NCBI RefSeq assembly: GCF_011806525.1
Contig: NZ_JAAVKI010000006.1
Location: 264,105-328,104 of the forward strand
Source of the DNA: Thalassospira sp. HF15
Lineage (GTDB): Bacteria; Pseudomonadota; Alphaproteobacteria; Rhodospirillales; Thalassospiraceae
Direction: 5' to 3'
DNA length: 64,000 nt
Below are positions 25,969 through 34,597 of the stretch, piece by piece (position 1 is the first letter of the stretch; every line of letters starts with the position of its first letter). The notes beneath the pieces were generated by a model. It was not told the origin of the DNA and ran no database searches. It saw only the letters and a program-made list of their open reading frames with translations. A program made the translations under genes and the position numbers.

Positions 25969-27300
25969 ATGACAGCCACCACGAAAATCAGCCGTCCGAA
26001 CGATCTTTCGGCGTTCTGGATGCCCTTTACGGCCAACCGTCAGTTCAAGCAGACCCCGCGTATGCTGGTCTCTGCCGACGGCATGTATTACAAAACCGAC
26101 GACAACCGCGACATCCTTGACGGTACCGCAGGCCTCTGGTGCTGCAACGCCGGTCACAAGCGTCCGAAAATCGTCGAAGCGGTCAAGGCACAGATGGATG
26201 AGCTGGATTACGCACCGGCGTTCCAGATGGGCCACCCAAAGGCGTTTGAGCTGGCCAGCCGCCTCGCACAGCTGATGCCGGGCAACCTCAACCATGTGTT
26301 CTATACCAACTCCGGTTCTGAATCGGTTGAGACCGCGCTTAAAATCGCACTGGCCTATCACCGCGCACGCGGCGACGGTCAGCGTACCCGCCTGATCGGT
26401 CGTGAACGTGGCTATCATGGCGTGAACTTTGGCGGTATTTCCGTCGGTGGTATTTCTGGCAACCGCAAGACATTCGGTCAGATGCTGGGCGGTGTGGACC
26501 ATATGCGTCACACCTATCTGCCGGAAGAAAACGGTGTTACCCGTGGCATGCCCGAACATGGTGCGTATCTTGCCGAAGATCTGGAACGCATCTGCGCGCT
26601 GCATGATCCGTCAACCATCGCTGCTGTGATTGTCGAGCCGGTTGCAGGCTCCACCGGGGTTCTGATCCCGCCGAAGGGCTATCTTGAACGCCTGCGCGAG
26701 ATTTGCACCAAGCACGGCATTCTTCTGATCTTTGATGAAGTTATCACCGGTTTCGGTCGCTTGGGTGCGCCGTTTGCGGTCGACTATTTCGGTGTTCAGC
26801 CGGATTTGGTCACGACCGCCAAGGGTCTTACCAACGGCACCATTCCGATGGGGGCGGTGTTCGCCACCGACGAGATCCATGATGCCTTCATGACCGGTGC
26901 GGAAAACATGATCGAGCTGTTCCATGGCTACACCTATTCAGGCAACCCGGTTGCCTGTGCAGCGGCCATGGCGACGCTTGAGACCTATGAAGAAGAAGGT
27001 CTGTACAACAAGGGCCAGGACCTTGGTCAGTATTGGGAAGATGCGGTGCACAGCCTGATCGACCTGCCGTTGGTCAAGGATGTTCGTAACCTTGGCCTGA
27101 TCGGTGCGATCGAGCTGGAGCCGATTGAAGGCTTCCCGACCAAGCGTGCCTTCAATGCCTTCCTCAAGGCGTTTGAAAAAGGCATCCTGATCCGCACCAC
27201 AGGCGACATTATTGCGCTGTCCCCGCCGCTGATCCTTGAAAAATCACACATTGATCAGTTGTTCGGTACGCTGCGCGAAGTGCTCAAAGAGATCGATTAA
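25969..27300 (+). CDS. Omega-amino acid (beta-alanine):pyruvate aminotransferase
   Basis: Class III PLP-dependent aminotransferase of 443 residues. In this setting it likely transaminates beta-alanine (and beta-aminoisobutyrate), the end products of pyrimidine degradation, to malonate semialdehyde. Family features are the N-terminal FWMPFTANRQFK, the PLP phosphate-binding NSGSESVETALKIALAYHRA, IFDEVITGFGRLG with the cofactor Asp, and the Schiff-base lysine in VTTAKGLTNG. The ATG at 25969 has GGGAG eight bases upstream; a TTG just before it is unlikely to be used. It is the first gene right of rutR. Confidence 0.9.
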   Translation: MTATTKISRPNDLSAFWMPFTANRQFKQTPRMLVSADGMYYKTDDNRDILDGTAGLWCCNAGHKRPKIVEAVKAQMDELDYAPAFQMGHPKAFELASRLAQLMPGNLNHVFYTNSGSESVETALKIALAYHRARGDGQRTRLIGRERGYHGVNFGGISVGGISGNRKTFGQMLGGVDHMRHTYLPEENGVTRGMPEHGAYLAEDLERICALHDPSTIAAVIVEPVAGSTGVLIPPKGYLERLREICTKHGILLIFDEVITGFGRLGAPFAVDYFGVQPDLVTTAKGLTNGTIPMGAVFATDEIHDAFMTGAENMIELFHGYTYSGNPVACAAAMATLETYEEEGLYNKGQDLGQYWEDAVHSLIDLPLVKDVRNLGLIGAIELEPIEGFPTKRAFNAFLKAFEKGILIRTTGDIIALSPPLILEKSHIDQLFGTLREVLKEID

Positions 27301-27314
27301 GATCAAGAAATTTG

Positions 27315-27341
27315 CCCCTTGTCCGGTCAAACGGACAGGGG
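27315..27341 (+). other. Stable hairpin after the aminotransferase gene
   Basis: CCCCTTGTCCG pairs with CGGACAGGGG around the loop GTCAAA. No T-run follows, so it may protect the mRNA 3' end or attenuate transcription instead of ending it. Confidence 0.4.
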
Positions 27342-27547
27342 GCATCGGCTTGCAGGACTTATAAAAACCAAACGGTTCTGCAACGCTTCGGGAGAAACAT
27401 CTGTTTCGCGATTTTTCCGATCGCGTCCCATCTGGGAATAGACCCATAAAACAAAACAGGGTCTGCGGGGCGCGAAAGGACATAAAGTCCAAAGATCGGC
27501 AAAAGCCGGCAAGGACATAAAAATATCAGATCAAGGAGGTATCTCGG

Positions 27548-28414
27548 ATGTCGATGCTGAGAGGCGGACTGATTCAAATGAGTCTGAAAGGGTCAACCGA
27601 TCAGACCCCCGAAGAAATCCGCAAGGCCATGATTGATGCACATCTGCCTTATATTGAAGAGGCCGCCAAAAAAGGTGTGCAGGTCCTGTGCTTTCAGGAA
27701 GTTTTCACCCAGCCCTATTTCTGTCCAAGCCAGGACAAGAAGTGGTATGCAGCCGCGGAAAAAATCCCCGATGGCCCCACCACGCAGCTGATGTGTGAAT
27801 TGGCAGCAAAATACAAAATGGTGATTGTTGTTCCGATCTATGAGGAAGACATTACCGGTGTCTATTACAACACCGCTGCCGTGATCGATGCCGATGGTAC
27901 CTATCTTGGCAAATACCGCAAAACCCACATCCCGCATGTCGCCGGTTTCTGGGAGAAATTCTTCTTCAAGCCGGGCGTTTCGGATTGGCCGGTCTTTGAT
28001 ACCCAGTATTGCAAACTTGGCGTATATATCTGCTATGACCGCCACTTCCCGGAAGGCTGGCGTGCGCTGGCGCTGAACGGTGCGGAATACATCGTCAACC
28101 CGTCGGCGACGGTTGCCGGGGTGTCTGAGTATATCTGGAAACTCGAACAGCCGGCATCGGCTGTGGCCAATGGCTGCTTCATCGGTGCGATCAACCGCGT
28201 TGGCGTCGAAGAGCCCTGGAATATCGGCGAGTTTTACGGTCAGAGTTACTTCGTCAATCCGCGCGGCGAGATCGAAGCACAGGCGTCCCGCGATCAGGAC
28301 GAATTGCTGGTCCATGACATGGATATGTCGATGGTGCGCGAAATTCGCGATAACTGGCAGTTCTTCCGTGATCGTCGCCCGTCGACCTATACCCGTCTGA
28401 CCGACGGAAACTGA
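27548..28414 (+). CDS. Beta-ureidopropionase (nitrilase superfamily)
   Basis: N-carbamoyl-beta-alanine amidohydrolase of the carbon-nitrogen hydrolase fold, producing beta-alanine, CO2 and ammonia. The 288-residue protein has the nitrilase catalytic triad Glu51 (CFQEVF), Lys125 (KYRKTHIP) and Cys162 (GVYICYDRHFPEG). An extended FWEKFFFKPG loop typical of eukaryotic and bacterial beta-ureidopropionases is present. A near-perfect Shine-Dalgarno (AAGGAGGT) lies seven bases before the ATG. It lies between the aminotransferase and the ABC transporter. It duplicates, with an unrelated fold, the reaction predicted for the M20 enzyme at 18199. Confidence 0.9.
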   Translation: MSMLRGGLIQMSLKGSTDQTPEEIRKAMIDAHLPYIEEAAKKGVQVLCFQEVFTQPYFCPSQDKKWYAAAEKIPDGPTTQLMCELAAKYKMVIVVPIYEEDITGVYYNTAAVIDADGTYLGKYRKTHIPHVAGFWEKFFFKPGVSDWPVFDTQYCKLGVYICYDRHFPEGWRALALNGAEYIVNPSATVAGVSEYIWKLEQPASAVANGCFIGAINRVGVEEPWNIGEFYGQSYFVNPRGEIEAQASRDQDELLVHDMDMSMVREIRDNWQFFRDRRPSTYTRLTDGN

Positions 28415-28632
28415 CTTCATGATGCCGGCGCGCGGCAAATGTTGCGCGCCGTTTTGCCTTGATCGACAGGTGGGGTATCATTTCCCCGTTCCCGGCAATG
28501 ACCGGGCAAAGGCTTTTTGCGTTTGATCAAATGTCGACAAGGTTCAGGGCAACGTCCCTGAGGGAGGCTTCCAATAAGTCGGGCCAGAAACCTTCTGGTC
28601 CGGAAGAGAGACATACGATCAGGGGAAACCCC

Positions 28633-29460
28633 ATGACGCTAAAAACAGTCGTCAATAATGTTGCTGAGATGCCCACATCAAAAAAAGCCGTTGTTGATAT
28701 CAATAAATTGTCGCTGACTTTTCAGACGGCAGATGGTCCCGTTTATGCCCTTTCCGATGTCGATTTGACCATCGAAGAAGGCGACTTTGTCTCCTTTATC
28801 GGCCCGTCCGGCTGCGGTAAAACCACGCTGTTGCGCGTGATTGCCGATCTGGAACAGGCCACCGGCGGCGAGATTTCGATCAATGGTGTTACGCCGCACG
28901 AAGCGCGTGAAAAGCGTGCCTATGGTTATGTGTTTCAGGCACCCGCCCTGTTGCCATGGCGTTCCATCGAACGCAACGTGACCTTGCCGCTCGAAATCAT
29001 GGAAATCTCCAAGGAAGAGCGCGTCAAGCGCGCCCAGGAGGCCCTGAAGCTGGTCGAGCTTAATGGCTTCGAAAAGAAATTCCCGTGGCAGCTGTCGGGT
29101 GGCATGCAGCAACGTGCTTCGATTGCGCGCGCGCTGTCGTTCGATGCTGACCTGCTGTTGATGGACGAGCCGTTTGGCGCTTTGGACGAGATCGTACGCG
29201 ATCACCTCAATGAACAGCTTTTGAAACTTTGGGCACGCACCAACAAGACGGTTGCCTTTGTGACCCACTCCATCCCCGAGGCGGTGTATCTTTCAAGCAA
29301 GATTGTCGTGATGTCGCCGCGTCCAGGCCGGATCATTGACGTGATTGAAACCGACTTCCCGAAAGATCGTAGCCTCGATATCCGCGAAACGCCGGAATTC
29401 CTCGAAGTTGCACATCGGGTACGTGAAGGACTGCGTGCGGGGCACAGCAATGACGAGTAA
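28633..29460 (+). CDS. ABC transporter ATP-binding protein (SsuB/TauB/ThiZ-like), pyrimidine cluster
   Basis: ATPase subunit that energises the adjacent importer. The 275-residue protein shows Walker A (GPSGCGKTT), the signature LSGGMQQR, Walker B (LLLMDEPFGALDE) and the switch histidine (FVTHSIPEA). I chose the ATG at 28633. The frame stays open upstream to 28459, but that part has no similarity to ATPases. The 3' end overlaps the first permease gene by 11 bp. Its genes for two permeases and a THI5-type binding protein follow, so it belongs to the nitrate/sulfonate/thiamine-precursor class of importers. Confidence 0.92.
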   Translation: MTLKTVVNNVAEMPTSKKAVVDINKLSLTFQTADGPVYALSDVDLTIEEGDFVSFIGPSGCGKTTLLRVIADLEQATGGEISINGVTPHEAREKRAYGYVFQAPALLPWRSIERNVTLPLEIMEISKEERVKRAQEALKLVELNGFEKKFPWQLSGGMQQRASIARALSFDADLLLMDEPFGALDEIVRDHLNEQLLKLWARTNKTVAFVTHSIPEAVYLSSKIVVMSPRPGRIIDVIETDFPKDRSLDIRETPEFLEVAHRVREGLRAGHSNDE

Positions 29461-30379
29461 TGCTGCATCCATGACCGGCCCTGTCGCCGGACCATCGACC
29501 TGGACGCGCATGATGTCGGGCCAAACCGGGCCGGTATGCGTTGTTCTGATAGCGCTTTTGGTGATCTGGTATATTGGCGCTGTTTTCATGAATGCGCCGA
29601 CCCAGATTGACCGATATAACCGTGCCGATCAGACTTGGACCACCAGCCAGTTGATCGAAGACACCCTGGCACAGGATCGGCCAATCCTGCCGGCCCCGCA
29701 TCAGGTCGCGGTCGAGATGTACAAAACCATCTTTGCCATCAAGATCACCTCGAAACGCTCACTTGTTTATCACAGCTGGGTGACGCTTTCCTCGACGCTT
29801 CTGGGCTTCGGGATCGGGACCTTGCTTGGCGTGTTGCTGGCGGTGGGCATTGTTCATGTCATGACGCTTGAAAAAAGCCTGATGCCGTGGGTGATTTCAT
29901 CGCAGACCATCCCGATCCTTGCCATTGCGCCAATGATCATCGTCGTTCTCGGCGCCATCGGGATCAAGGGACTGGTGCCAAAGGCGATCATTTCGACCTA
30001 TTTGTGCTTCTTCCCGGTCACGATCAGCATGGTCAAGGGCCTGCGATCCCCGCAGGTAATCCAGCTTGATCTCATGCGGACCTATAATGCCTCGAAATGG
30101 CAAACCTTCTGGCAGCTGCGCTTGCCATCGGCCATGCCATACCTGTTTGCCAGCCTGAAAGTCGCGATTGCCATCAGTCTTGTCGGGGCCATCGTCGGCG
30201 AGTTGCCGACCGGCGCACAGGCAGGGCTCGGTGCACGTTTGCTGGCCGGTTCCTATTACGGACAAACCATTCAGATCTGGTCGGCCCTGTTGACCGCAGC
30301 CTTTGTTGCGGCCCTTCTGGTCGTGATTGTCGGGTGGTGTGAACGTCGTGTCCTTGCACGGATGGGAGTAAAGGCATGA
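29450..30379 (+). CDS. ABC transporter permease 1, pyrimidine cluster
   Basis: Inner-membrane permease of the binding-protein-dependent type, 309 residues. The coupling-helix region facing the ATPase is visible as LDLMRTYNASKWQTFWQLRLPSAMPYLFASLKVAI. The first ~90 residues carry an extra membrane segment and a loop before the core TM domain. The ATG at 29450 lies inside the end of the ATPase gene (11-bp overlap), and the stop overlaps the next permease by 4 bp, so translation is coupled. The partner permease and binding protein imply a heterodimeric importer. Confidence 0.9.
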   Translation: MTSNAASMTGPVAGPSTWTRMMSGQTGPVCVVLIALLVIWYIGAVFMNAPTQIDRYNRADQTWTTSQLIEDTLAQDRPILPAPHQVAVEMYKTIFAIKITSKRSLVYHSWVTLSSTLLGFGIGTLLGVLLAVGIVHVMTLEKSLMPWVISSQTIPILAIAPMIIVVLGAIGIKGLVPKAIISTYLCFFPVTISMVKGLRSPQVIQLDLMRTYNASKWQTFWQLRLPSAMPYLFASLKVAIAISLVGAIVGELPTGAQAGLGARLLAGSYYGQTIQIWSALLTAAFVAALLVVIVGWCERRVLARMGVKA

Positions 30380-31533
30380 CCCGGATGAAACTGGACAAAT
30401 TCTGTCTCGTTGCAGCGATTGCGGCCTTGCTGGCCCTGATCTTTCCGCTGTCGGGCATGGATAGCGAAACCGGAAAACAGATTGCCTTTGTCGGTGACAT
30501 TCCGGGACTTGCCATTGCCATGGCGCTTTGCGTCATCGCCGGTGCGGCCTTCACCTGGCTTGGTGTGCGTTCGATCAACGGCGGGTTTGTTATCCTTGCC
30601 ATTGCCGTGTTTGGCTGCTGGCAGGCGACAAGTGTTCTCTATGATCATGGGGTTGCGGGTCATGCCGGGCTCGGGTTCTGGTTGTTCATCCTCTCGCTTT
30701 GGGCCTTTGTCTGGCGCGGGATTGATGTGATTGCCAATTTCCACAGTCTTGATCGCAGCAAACAGCATGCGGCAAACCTGATTGTGCCGGTGGCCTTTGG
30801 GGTTTGGCTTCTGTTTGTTTGGGAAGTCGTCGTATCGGGCTTTGGCGTGCCGCAGGTCCTGTTGCCGCCACCCAGCATGATTGGCGAACGTTTCGTCAAT
30901 TCGACCGATATTCTGGCAGCTGACTTTCACCAGACCTTTGTGAAAGCAGTGCTGAGCGGCTATGTCATGGGGTGTGGCTCGGCCTTTATCATCGCCATTG
31001 CGGTGGACCGTGTGCCGTTCCTCAAACGCGGGCTTTTGCCGCTGGGCAATATGGTTTCGGCGCTTCCGATCATTGGGGTCGCACCGATCATGGTGATGTG
31101 GTTCGGCTTTGACTGGCAGTCGAAGGCAGCGGTCATCGTGATCATGACCTTCTTCCCGATGCTGGTGAATACCGTCACCGGGTTGAACGCGGCCGGAAAG
31201 CTCGAAAAGGATCTGATGGCAACATACGCCTCGAGCTATTGGTCAACGCTGTTTCGCCTGCGTTTGCCAGCTGCCATGCCGTTTGTTTTCAACGCACTTA
31301 AAATCAATTCCACGCTTGCGCTGATTGGCGCAATCGTCGCCGAGTTTTTCGGCACCCCGATTGTGGGTATGGGCTTCCGCATCTCGACCGAGGTGGGCCG
31401 GATGAACATCGACATGGTCTGGGCGGAAATCGCATTGGCGGCCCTTGCGGGGACCGCCTTCTACGGAGCCGTGGCGTATATTGAGAGAAAAGCCACGTCA
31501 TGGCATCCGTCATTCAGGGTACGTCGCCATTAA
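30376..31533 (+). CDS. ABC transporter permease 2, pyrimidine cluster
   Basis: Second permease of the importer, 385 residues, with the core domain in the C-terminal two thirds (coupling stretch LEKDLMATYASSYWSTLFRLRLPAAMPFVF). The first 130 residues add three or four membrane segments before the core, making it longer than the usual 250-280-residue permease. The start overlaps the stop of permease 1 by 4 bp. The binding protein gene follows after 61 bp. Confidence 0.9.
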   Translation: MTRMKLDKFCLVAAIAALLALIFPLSGMDSETGKQIAFVGDIPGLAIAMALCVIAGAAFTWLGVRSINGGFVILAIAVFGCWQATSVLYDHGVAGHAGLGFWLFILSLWAFVWRGIDVIANFHSLDRSKQHAANLIVPVAFGVWLLFVWEVVVSGFGVPQVLLPPPSMIGERFVNSTDILAADFHQTFVKAVLSGYVMGCGSAFIIAIAVDRVPFLKRGLLPLGNMVSALPIIGVAPIMVMWFGFDWQSKAAVIVIMTFFPMLVNTVTGLNAAGKLEKDLMATYASSYWSTLFRLRLPAAMPFVFNALKINSTLALIGAIVAEFFGTPIVGMGFRISTEVGRMNIDMVWAEIALAALAGTAFYGAVAYIERKATSWHPSFRVRRH

Positions 31534-31594
31534 AGGCATAAAACAAGACGACCCGCCGGGAGGACTTGACTACAACCTGAGGAGACATCGACGA

Positions 31595-32575
31595 ATGAAT
31601 AAATTTATCGCGACTGCAATGGGGTTGAGTTTCGGGTTGGCATCGTTTTCCGCGATGGCAGCAGACGAAGTGACCCTGCAGCTTAAATGGGTCACACAGG
31701 CCCAGTTTGCAGGCTACTATGTGGCACTGGACAAAGGCTTTTACGAAGAAGCTGATCTTGACGTAACCATCAATCCGGGTGGTCCGGACGTTGCCCCGCC
31801 GCAGGTGATTGCAGGTGGCGGTGCTGATGTGATCATTGACTGGATGCCGTCCGCACTTGCATCGCGCGAAAAGGGCGTGCCACTGGTCAACATCGCACAG
31901 CCTTTCGCAAAATCGGGCATGATGCTGACCTGCCTGAAGGAAACCGGCATCGAAAGCCCGGAAGACTTCCCGGGTCGTACCCTTGGTGTGTGGTTCTTCG
32001 GTAACGAATATCCGTTCCTGAGCTGGATGTCGAAACTCGGCATTCCGACCGATGGCGGCGATAACGGTGTGACCGTGCTTAAGCAGGGCTTTAACGTTGA
32101 TCCGCTGATCCAGAAGCAGGCCGACTGCGTCTCGACCATGACCTATAACGAGTACTGGCAGGTTATTGATGCCGGTATCGCGCCAGAGGAACTCAATGTC
32201 TTCAAATACGAAGACCAGGGCGTCGCAACGCTTGAAGATGGTCTTTATGTTCTTGAAGACAACCTGTCGGATCCGGCATTCGTCGACAAGATGTCGCGTT
32301 TTGTTGAAGCCAGCATGAAGGGCTGGAACTGGGCGAAAGAAAACCCGGAAGACGCAGCCATGATCGTTCTTGATAACGACATGACCGGTGCGCAGACCGA
32401 AAAACATCAGGTCCGCATGATGAAAGAAATCGCCAAACTGCTTGGTGATTCTGCGGTTCTCGACGAAGCAGCCTATCAGCGTACCGTTGACAGCTTGCTG
32501 TCGGGTGGTTCCGATCCGGTGATCACCAAGGAGCCGGAAGGTGCCTGGACCCACGCTGTTACCGGCAAGATGTAA
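31595..32575 (+). CDS. ABC transporter substrate-binding protein, NMT1/THI5-like
   Basis: Periplasmic binding protein of 326 residues with a signal peptide ending near AMAAD. The mature start LQLKWVTQAQFAGYYVALDKG is typical of the NMT1/THI5/ThiY group, which bind pyrimidine-type thiamine precursors. With the enzymes around it, uptake of uracil, thymine or a related pyrimidine is the best inference. The ATG at 31595 follows a GGAG element; the frame runs upstream into permease 2 without meaning. High abundance is expected from its separate ribosome-binding site and the hairpin behind it. Confidence 0.88.
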   Translation: MNKFIATAMGLSFGLASFSAMAADEVTLQLKWVTQAQFAGYYVALDKGFYEEADLDVTINPGGPDVAPPQVIAGGGADVIIDWMPSALASREKGVPLVNIAQPFAKSGMMLTCLKETGIESPEDFPGRTLGVWFFGNEYPFLSWMSKLGIPTDGGDNGVTVLKQGFNVDPLIQKQADCVSTMTYNEYWQVIDAGIAPEELNVFKYEDQGVATLEDGLYVLEDNLSDPAFVDKMSRFVEASMKGWNWAKENPEDAAMIVLDNDMTGAQTEKHQVRMMKEIAKLLGDSAVLDEAAYQRTVDSLLSGGSDPVITKEPEGAWTHAVTGKM

Positions 32576-32598
32576 TCTTTTCATCTTGTGATCTTTGA

Positions 32599-32629
32599 CC
32601 GTCCGGCGGGGTTTGGCTTCGCCGGACGG
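32599..32629 (+). other. Hairpin between the binding protein and hydA genes
   Basis: A 10-bp stem, CCGTCCGGCG/CGCCGGACGG, with a 11-base loop is followed by ATTGCC instead of a T-run. It is more likely an mRNA-stabilising or partial-termination element within the operon than a full terminator. Confidence 0.45.
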
Positions 32630-32745
32630 GATTGCCTCCTGAACTACGACAATTGATTGAATACCCTCGGGGTGTTTGGAGAAACCGGGCGAAATGCCGG
32701 GATGGCCCGCAACTTTTCGCCGCTCAGACAGACAAGGAGCCACCC

Positions 32746-34197
32746 ATGTCCATGGTTATTCGTGGCGGAACCATCGTTACCGCCGACCTGACGTACAAAT
32801 CCGATATCCTGATCGAAGACGGCAAGATTGCCGCCATCGGGGACAACCTGACCGGGGACAAGGTGATTGAAGCCGACGGCTGCTATGTGATGCCCGGCGG
32901 GATTGATCCGCATACCCATATGGAAATGCCCTTCATGGGCACTTATTCCGAAGACGATTTCGAAAGCGGCACCAAGGCCGCGGTTGCCGGTGGCACGACC
33001 ATGGTGGTCGATTTCTGCCTGCCGGCCCCGAACCAGTCGCTGCTCGAAGCGCTGCAGGCTTGGGACAACAAGTCCTCCAAGGCGGTATGTGACTATTCCT
33101 TCCACATGGCGATCACTTGGTGGAGCGAGCAGGTCTTTGACGAAATGAAGACCGTCGTGCAGGAAAAGGGCATCAACACCTTCAAGCACTTCATGGCCTA
33201 CAAGGGTGCGCTGATGGTCGATGATGACGAGATGTTCGCATCCTTCTCGCGCTGTTCGGAACTGGGCGCAATGCCGCTGGTTCATGCCGAAAACGGCGAC
33301 GTGGTCGCAACCCTTCAGGCGAAATTGCTGGCCGAAGGCAATAATGGCCCCGAGGCACACGCCTATTCACGGCCCGTGGATGTCGAAGGCGAGGCCTGCA
33401 ACCGTGCGATCATGATTGCCGATATGGCCAATGTGCCGCTTTATATCGTGCATGTATCGTGCGAACCGGCCCACGAAGCCATCCGCCGTGCCCGTCAGAA
33501 CGGCAAGCGTGTGTTTGGCGAACCGCTGATCCAGCACCTTATTCTGGATGACAGCGAATACAAGAATGCTGATTGGGATCACGCGGCACGTCGCGTCATG
33601 TCCCCGCCGTTCCGCAGCAAGGAACATCAGGATGGTCTGTGGAATGGCCTGGCATCGGGCAGCCTGCAGGTTGTCGCGACCGACCACTGCGCATTCACCA
33701 CCGAACAGAAACGCATGGGCGTTGGTGACTTCACCAAGATCCCGAACGGCACGGGCGGCCTTGAAGACCGCATGCCGCTTCTGTGGACCTATGGTGTCGG
33801 TACCGGTCGTCTGACCCCGAACGAGTTCGTGGCGGCCACCTCGACCAACATTGCCAAGATCCTCAATATCTATCCGCGCAAGGGTGCTGTTCTGGTGGGG
33901 GCTGATGCCGACCTCGTGGTCTGGGATCCGAAGGCATCCAAAACCATCACCGCAGATCACCAGCAGTCCTCGATTGACTACAACGTGTTCGAGGGCATCG
34001 AAGTGACCGGTCTGCCGCGCTACACCATCAGCCGCGGTCGCATTGCCGCCGAAGAAGGTGTGGTTCTCGCCAAATGTGGTGACGGTGAATTCATCGCCCG
34101 CGAACCGTATCCGGCGGTTAACAAGGCGCTTTCCAAATGGAAAGAAATCACATCCCCGCGCAAGGTCGAGCGCAAAGGTATTCCGGCAGGCGTCTAA
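32746..34197 (+). CDS. hydA: Dihydropyrimidinase (D-hydantoinase)
   Basis: Cyclic amidohydrolase that opens dihydrouracil and dihydrothymine to the N-carbamoyl-beta-amino acids, the step between PreTA and the ureidopropionases. The 483-residue protein has the binuclear zinc motif GGIDPHTHME (His56, His58) and the carbamylated-lysine context FKHFMAYKGAL (Lys147). Further histidines lie in YIVHVSCE and the catalytic Asp in VATDHCAF. The ATG at 32746 has AAGGAG upstream. The gene is last in the importer block and is followed by a terminator. Confidence 0.93.
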   Translation: MSMVIRGGTIVTADLTYKSDILIEDGKIAAIGDNLTGDKVIEADGCYVMPGGIDPHTHMEMPFMGTYSEDDFESGTKAAVAGGTTMVVDFCLPAPNQSLLEALQAWDNKSSKAVCDYSFHMAITWWSEQVFDEMKTVVQEKGINTFKHFMAYKGALMVDDDEMFASFSRCSELGAMPLVHAENGDVVATLQAKLLAEGNNGPEAHAYSRPVDVEGEACNRAIMIADMANVPLYIVHVSCEPAHEAIRRARQNGKRVFGEPLIQHLILDDSEYKNADWDHAARRVMSPPFRSKEHQDGLWNGLASGSLQVVATDHCAFTTEQKRMGVGDFTKIPNGTGGLEDRMPLLWTYGVGTGRLTPNEFVAATSTNIAKILNIYPRKGAVLVGADADLVVWDPKASKTITADHQQSSIDYNVFEGIEVTGLPRYTISRGRIAAEEGVVLAKCGDGEFIAREPYPAVNKALSKWKEITSPRKVERKGIPAGV

Positions 34198-34220
34198 GCC
34201 GACCGGAAACAACGCATCAA

Positions 34221-34255
34221 AAAACGGGGCAGCCAATGGCTGCCCCGTTTCTGTT
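34221..34255 (+). terminator. Terminator after hydA
   Basis: A 13-bp stem AAACGGGGCAGCC/GGCTGCCCCGTTT with loop AAT is followed by CTGTTTTGG. It ends the importer-hydA transcript. Confidence 0.85.
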
Positions 34256-34316
34256 TTGGGTCATCATCGATCACGGGGTGGGGGAAAATGAAAGACGCGG
34301 CCCGTAAACAGTTGGA

Positions 34317-34529
34317 TCATTCCTTGGCGCGGTATTCATCTGGCAGAATGAAAACCTCGTCGGCGCGGCCATATCCGCCATCAAGGACTTCTTCGATCAG
34401 AACCATCGTGTGAGGACGGGCAGCTTCCGAGAAGTATTCAACCAGCATGTCGGTGGTTTTATGGATAATCTCTTCTTTCTGGGCGGTGCTCAGCGCACCT
34501 TGCGGGGTTTTGATATTGACGAATGGCAT
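34317..34529 (-). CDS. 4-oxalocrotonate tautomerase family protein
   Basis: A 70-residue tautomerase-fold protein. After Met removal the N-terminal residue would be Pro (MPFVNIKTPQG), the catalytic base of the family, and the remainder matches the short-chain group (AQKEEIIHKTTDMLVEYF, then MVLIEEV). A keto-enol isomerisation is expected, but the substrate cannot be told from the sequence. The gene lies alone between hydA and the SDR gene, so its relation to the pyrimidine cluster is uncertain. Confidence 0.85.
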   Translation of the reverse strand: MPFVNIKTPQGALSTAQKEEIIHKTTDMLVEYFSEAARPHTMVLIEEVLDGGYGRADEVFILPDEYRAKE

Positions 34530-34597
34530 GTGATATCTCCGTTTAGGGCTATGTCATGATGGGCTGTGTGGTTGATGAACGGGCGTTTTGGGGCCGC

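Noticed and set aside
28523..28538. TTGATCAAATGTCGAC before the ABC ATPase gene, considered as a RutR box
   Set aside because: The left half matches at six of seven positions but the right half at only three.
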